8,735 bases of DNA from DATCSE01 sp036568605 (GTDB lineage Bacteria; Pseudomonadota; Gammaproteobacteria; Burkholderiales; Burkholderiaceae_C). Below, piece after piece: positions 7,106 through 8,735 of this stretch. The stretch lies in assembly GCA_036568605.1 (NCBI GenBank), contig DATCSE010000418.1, positions 1 to 8,735 on the forward strand. The letters run 5' to 3'. Every line of letters starts with the position of its first letter. The stretch's first letter is position 1. Made by a program: the position numbers and the translations under genes. The notes under the pieces are model-generated. The model searched no databases. It saw only the letters and a list, made by a program, of their open reading frames with translations, and was not told the origin of the DNA.

Positions 7106-8436
7106 CGCTGCAGACCATCCGCATACCCGACCTCGGCGAAGGCATCGCCGAGGTCGAGCTGGTCGAGTGGCGCGTCAAGCCGGGCGATCGCGTCGCCGAA
7201 GACCAGACCCTGTGCGACGTGATGACCGACAAGGCCGCGGTCGAGATCCCGTCGTCGGTGGCCGGCCACGTGGTCGAGCTCGGCGGCGAGGTGGGGCAGA
7301 TGATGGCGGTGGGGTCGGTGCTGATCCGTATCGAAGACGATGCGGCAGCGTCGCCGCCGGCACCGGGTGCAGCGGCAGAAGCAGCGGCAAAGGCAGCGCC
7401 AGCGCCGCAAGTCACCGTCACTGCTCCGACTACCACCGCCGAGCCGGGCTTGGCGCCGATACCGGTGGCACCGGCTTCGCCGCATCCAGCGCCGCCCTCG
7501 CTCGCTCCGCCCTCGCTCGCTCCGCCCTCGCTTGCGCAGCCCTCGCCTGCGCAGCCGGCGACGACATCGCGTCCGCTCGCCGCGCCCGCCGTGCGGATGC
7601 GCGCGCGCGCACTGGGCATCGACCTGGCGCAGTTGCGAGGCAGCGGCCCCGACGGCCGCATCGTCCACGCCGATCTCGACGCGGTGCGGTCAGGCGGCAG
7701 CGCCCGCAGCAGCAGCAGCAGCACCCGCGCGGCGACCGATGCCACGCACGAGATCAAGCTCATCGGACTGCGCCGCAAGATCGCGCAGAAGATGCAGGAA
7801 TCGAAGCGCCACATCCCGCACTTCACCTACGTCGAGGAAGTCGACGTGACCGAGATGGTCGCGCTGCGCGACGAGCTGAACCTGCAGCACGGCGCTGAAC
7901 GCGGCGAACTCTCGCCGCTCGCGTTGATCGTGCGCGCCGTCGTGCGTGCAGTGCCGGCGTTTCCGCAGGTCAACGGCCGCTTCGACGACGAGGCCGGCGT
8001 GCTGACGCTGCACGAGGCCGTGCACCTGGGCATCGCGACGCAGACCGATGCGGGCCTGATCGTCCCGGTGCTGCGCCAGGCGCAGACGCTGGACCTCTGG
8101 GCCTGCGCCGCCGAGATCGCGCGGCTGGCCGCGAGCGCACGCGCCGGCAAGGCGGCACGCGAGGACCTGTCCGGCTCGACGCTGACCGTCACGAGCCTCG
8201 GCAAGCTCGGCGGCATCGTCTCGACGCCGGTGATCAACCACCCCGAGGTCGCGATCGTCGGCATCAACCGCATCGTCGCGCGGCCGGTCGTGCGCGACGA
8301 TGCGGTGCAGGTGCGGCAGATGATGAACCTGTCGTCGTCGTTCGACCACCGCGTCGTCGACGGCGCGGTGGCCGCGGCTTACATCCAGCGCGTGCGGCAG
8401 CTGCTCGAGCATCCGGCGATGCTGTTCGTCGAGTAG
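7102..8436 (+). CDS. bkdB: Lipoyl-bearing E2 (dihydrolipoyl acyltransferase) of the branched-chain 2-oxo acid dehydrogenase complex
   Basis: The product is 444 residues with the standard E2 domain order. A single lipoyl domain (1-78) carries the lipoylation lysine in VMTDKAAVEIP (Lys44). A long Ala/Pro linker (about 80-158) follows, including a tandem PPSLA repeat. The peripheral-subunit-binding domain (159-195; VRMRARALGIDLAQLRGSG) docks E1/E3. A short serine-rich linker (203-207) leads to the acyltransferase core (217-444). The catalytic motif SFDHRVVDGA has His416 and Asp420 intact. E2 forms the complex core and passes the branched acyl group to CoA. It is the last gene of the visible operon; its ATG overlaps the bkdA2 TGA. 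The reading frame is open far upstream (from 4408), but only the part from 7102 has E2 sequence, so the ATG at 7102 is the start. No E3 gene follows directly. The one-lipoyl-domain form with MTDKA is typical of branched-chain E2 and argues against a pyruvate or 2-oxoglutarate E2. Confidence 0.95.
   Translation: MTLQTIRIPDLGEGIAEVELVEWRVKPGDRVAEDQTLCDVMTDKAAVEIPSSVAGHVVELGGEVGQMMAVGSVLIRIEDDAAASPPAPGAAAEAAAKAAPAPQVTVTAPTTTAEPGLAPIPVAPASPHPAPPSLAPPSLAPPSLAQPSPAQPATTSRPLAAPAVRMRARALGIDLAQLRGSGPDGRIVHADLDAVRSGGSARSSSSSTRAATDATHEIKLIGLRRKIAQKMQESKRHIPHFTYVEEVDVTEMVALRDELNLQHGAERGELSPLALIVRAVVRAVPAFPQVNGRFDDEAGVLTLHEAVHLGIATQTDAGLIVPVLRQAQTLDLWACAAEIARLAASARAGKAAREDLSGSTLTVTSLGKLGGIVSTPVINHPEVAIVGINRIVARPVVRDDAVQVRQMMNLSSSFDHRVVDGAVAAAYIQRVRQLLEHPAMLFVE
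7492..7551 (+). repeat. bkdB: Four-unit 15-base tandem repeat in the bkdB linker
   Basis: The units begin at 7492, 7507, 7522 and 7537. The first two are identical (CCGCCCTCGCTCGCT) and the third and fourth diverge at a few bases. The units encode PPSLA, PPSLA, PPSLA and QPSPA within the flexible linker between the lipoyl and subunit-binding domains. Copy number could vary between strains without breaking the frame. Confidence 0.85.
7708..7722 (+). repeat. bkdB: (AGC)5 microsatellite encoding five serines
   Basis: Five AGC codons in a row encode Ser203-207 of the second E2 linker, between the subunit-binding and catalytic domains. It is a simple in-frame triplet repeat. Confidence 0.8.
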
Positions 8437-8546
8437 GGCTGGCCTGGTCTTCACGCGGTGACGTCTGCCCCCGAAGCGGATTGATGTTGCGGCCCGTCCC
8501 GGCCATTTGCAGGCATCCGCGATCGGCGTCTTCCCCAACAGGCAGT

Positions 8547-8566
8547 GAGCGCCAATTTGGCGGCTC
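8547..8566. promoter_or_regulatory. Imperfect inverted repeat in the bkdB downstream gap
   Basis: GAGCGCCAATTTGGCGGCTC has nearly complementary arms (GAGC-GCC and GGC-G-GCTC, one bulged base) around an A/T centre. It lies about 110 bases after the bkdB stop and 70 bases before the next start. No T-run follows, so it is not a classical terminator. It could be an operator or a weak hairpin. The rest of the 197-base gap shows only a short TCACGCGGTGA palindrome at 8451-8461 and no recognisable promoter. Confidence 0.25.
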
Positions 8567-8633
8567 GTGAGTACCACGCCTTCGTCCATGCGCTACGCTG
8601 CGAGTGCACACGCACAGCGTCATGGAGGCCGCC

Positions 8634-8735
8634 ATGCCAGAGCAACTCACGAAGTATCCCGAGGTCACGCTCCAGGTGCTGCGCAGCGCAGGCGCAAGTT
8701 GCGGCAAGGGCGCTTCCAAGACTATCCTCACCGGC
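8634..8735 (+). CDS. Start of an unrecognised small protein, cut by the window edge
   Basis: An ATG at 8634 is preceded by GGAGG at 8624-8628 with a 5-base spacer, a strong translation start. The 34 visible codons read MPEQLTKYPEVTLQVLRSAG and continue through one cysteine (ASCGKGASKTILTG) without a stop. There is no signal peptide or membrane segment so far. The in-frame ATG at 8622 lacks a ribosome site and is less likely. I cannot place it in a family from this fragment. It is not lpdV: a lipoamide dehydrogenase would begin with an FAD-binding GxGxxG Rossmann motif, and none is seen in these 34 residues. Confidence 0.6.
   Translation, partial: MPEQLTKYPEVTLQVLRSAGASCGKGASKTILTG

Overview
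The window is a GC-rich stretch of bacterial chromosome from a proteobacterium. GC-rich codon use, a Pseudomonas-type branched-chain keto-acid dehydrogenase operon, a FrcA-like sugar ABC transporter ATPase paired with a ROK regulator, and a secreted aspartyl-protease/TPR protein together suggest a betaproteobacterium (Burkholderiales-like) or a xanthomonad-type gammaproteobacterium. That taxonomic guess is an inference; no rRNA or other phylogenetic marker is present. I see no insertion sequence, phage gene, tRNA, rRNA or CRISPR array. The gene density and organisation look like ordinary chromosome, and I do not see a clearly novel system.

Left part (1-1583, + strand): the 3' end of a carbohydrate ABC transporter ATPase, most like fructose-type FrcA, overlaps by 4 bases a ROK-family regulator. 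The regulator has lost the usual ROK zinc-binding residues, so it is probably a sugar-responsive repressor of the transporter operon and not a kinase. A 16-base perfect inverted repeat follows. Then comes a small conserved protein (1753-2127) of the type usually labelled 'tryptophan synthase subunit beta-like', which does not resemble TrpB.

Middle (2262-4613): an Lrp/AsnC-family regulator on the + strand converges on a large - strand gene. That gene encodes an exported protein with two retropepsin-like aspartic protease half-domains followed by about seven TPR units. It is transcribed divergently from the operon to its right, with a 218-base intergenic region between them.

Right part (4832-8436, + strand): bkdA1-bkdA2-bkdB, encoding E1-alpha, E1-beta and lipoyl-E2 of the branched-chain 2-oxo acid dehydrogenase complex. 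The genes are tightly packed (3-base gap, then a 4-base ATGA overlap). The complex oxidatively decarboxylates the keto acids of valine, leucine and isoleucine to acyl-CoAs. The E3 gene (lpdV) that closes this operon in Pseudomonas does not follow directly. Instead there is a gap of about 200 bases and the start of an unrecognised small gene that runs off the window. The Lrp-type regulator is a reasonable candidate for controlling bkd, as BkdR does in Pseudomonas, although the protease gene separates the two here.
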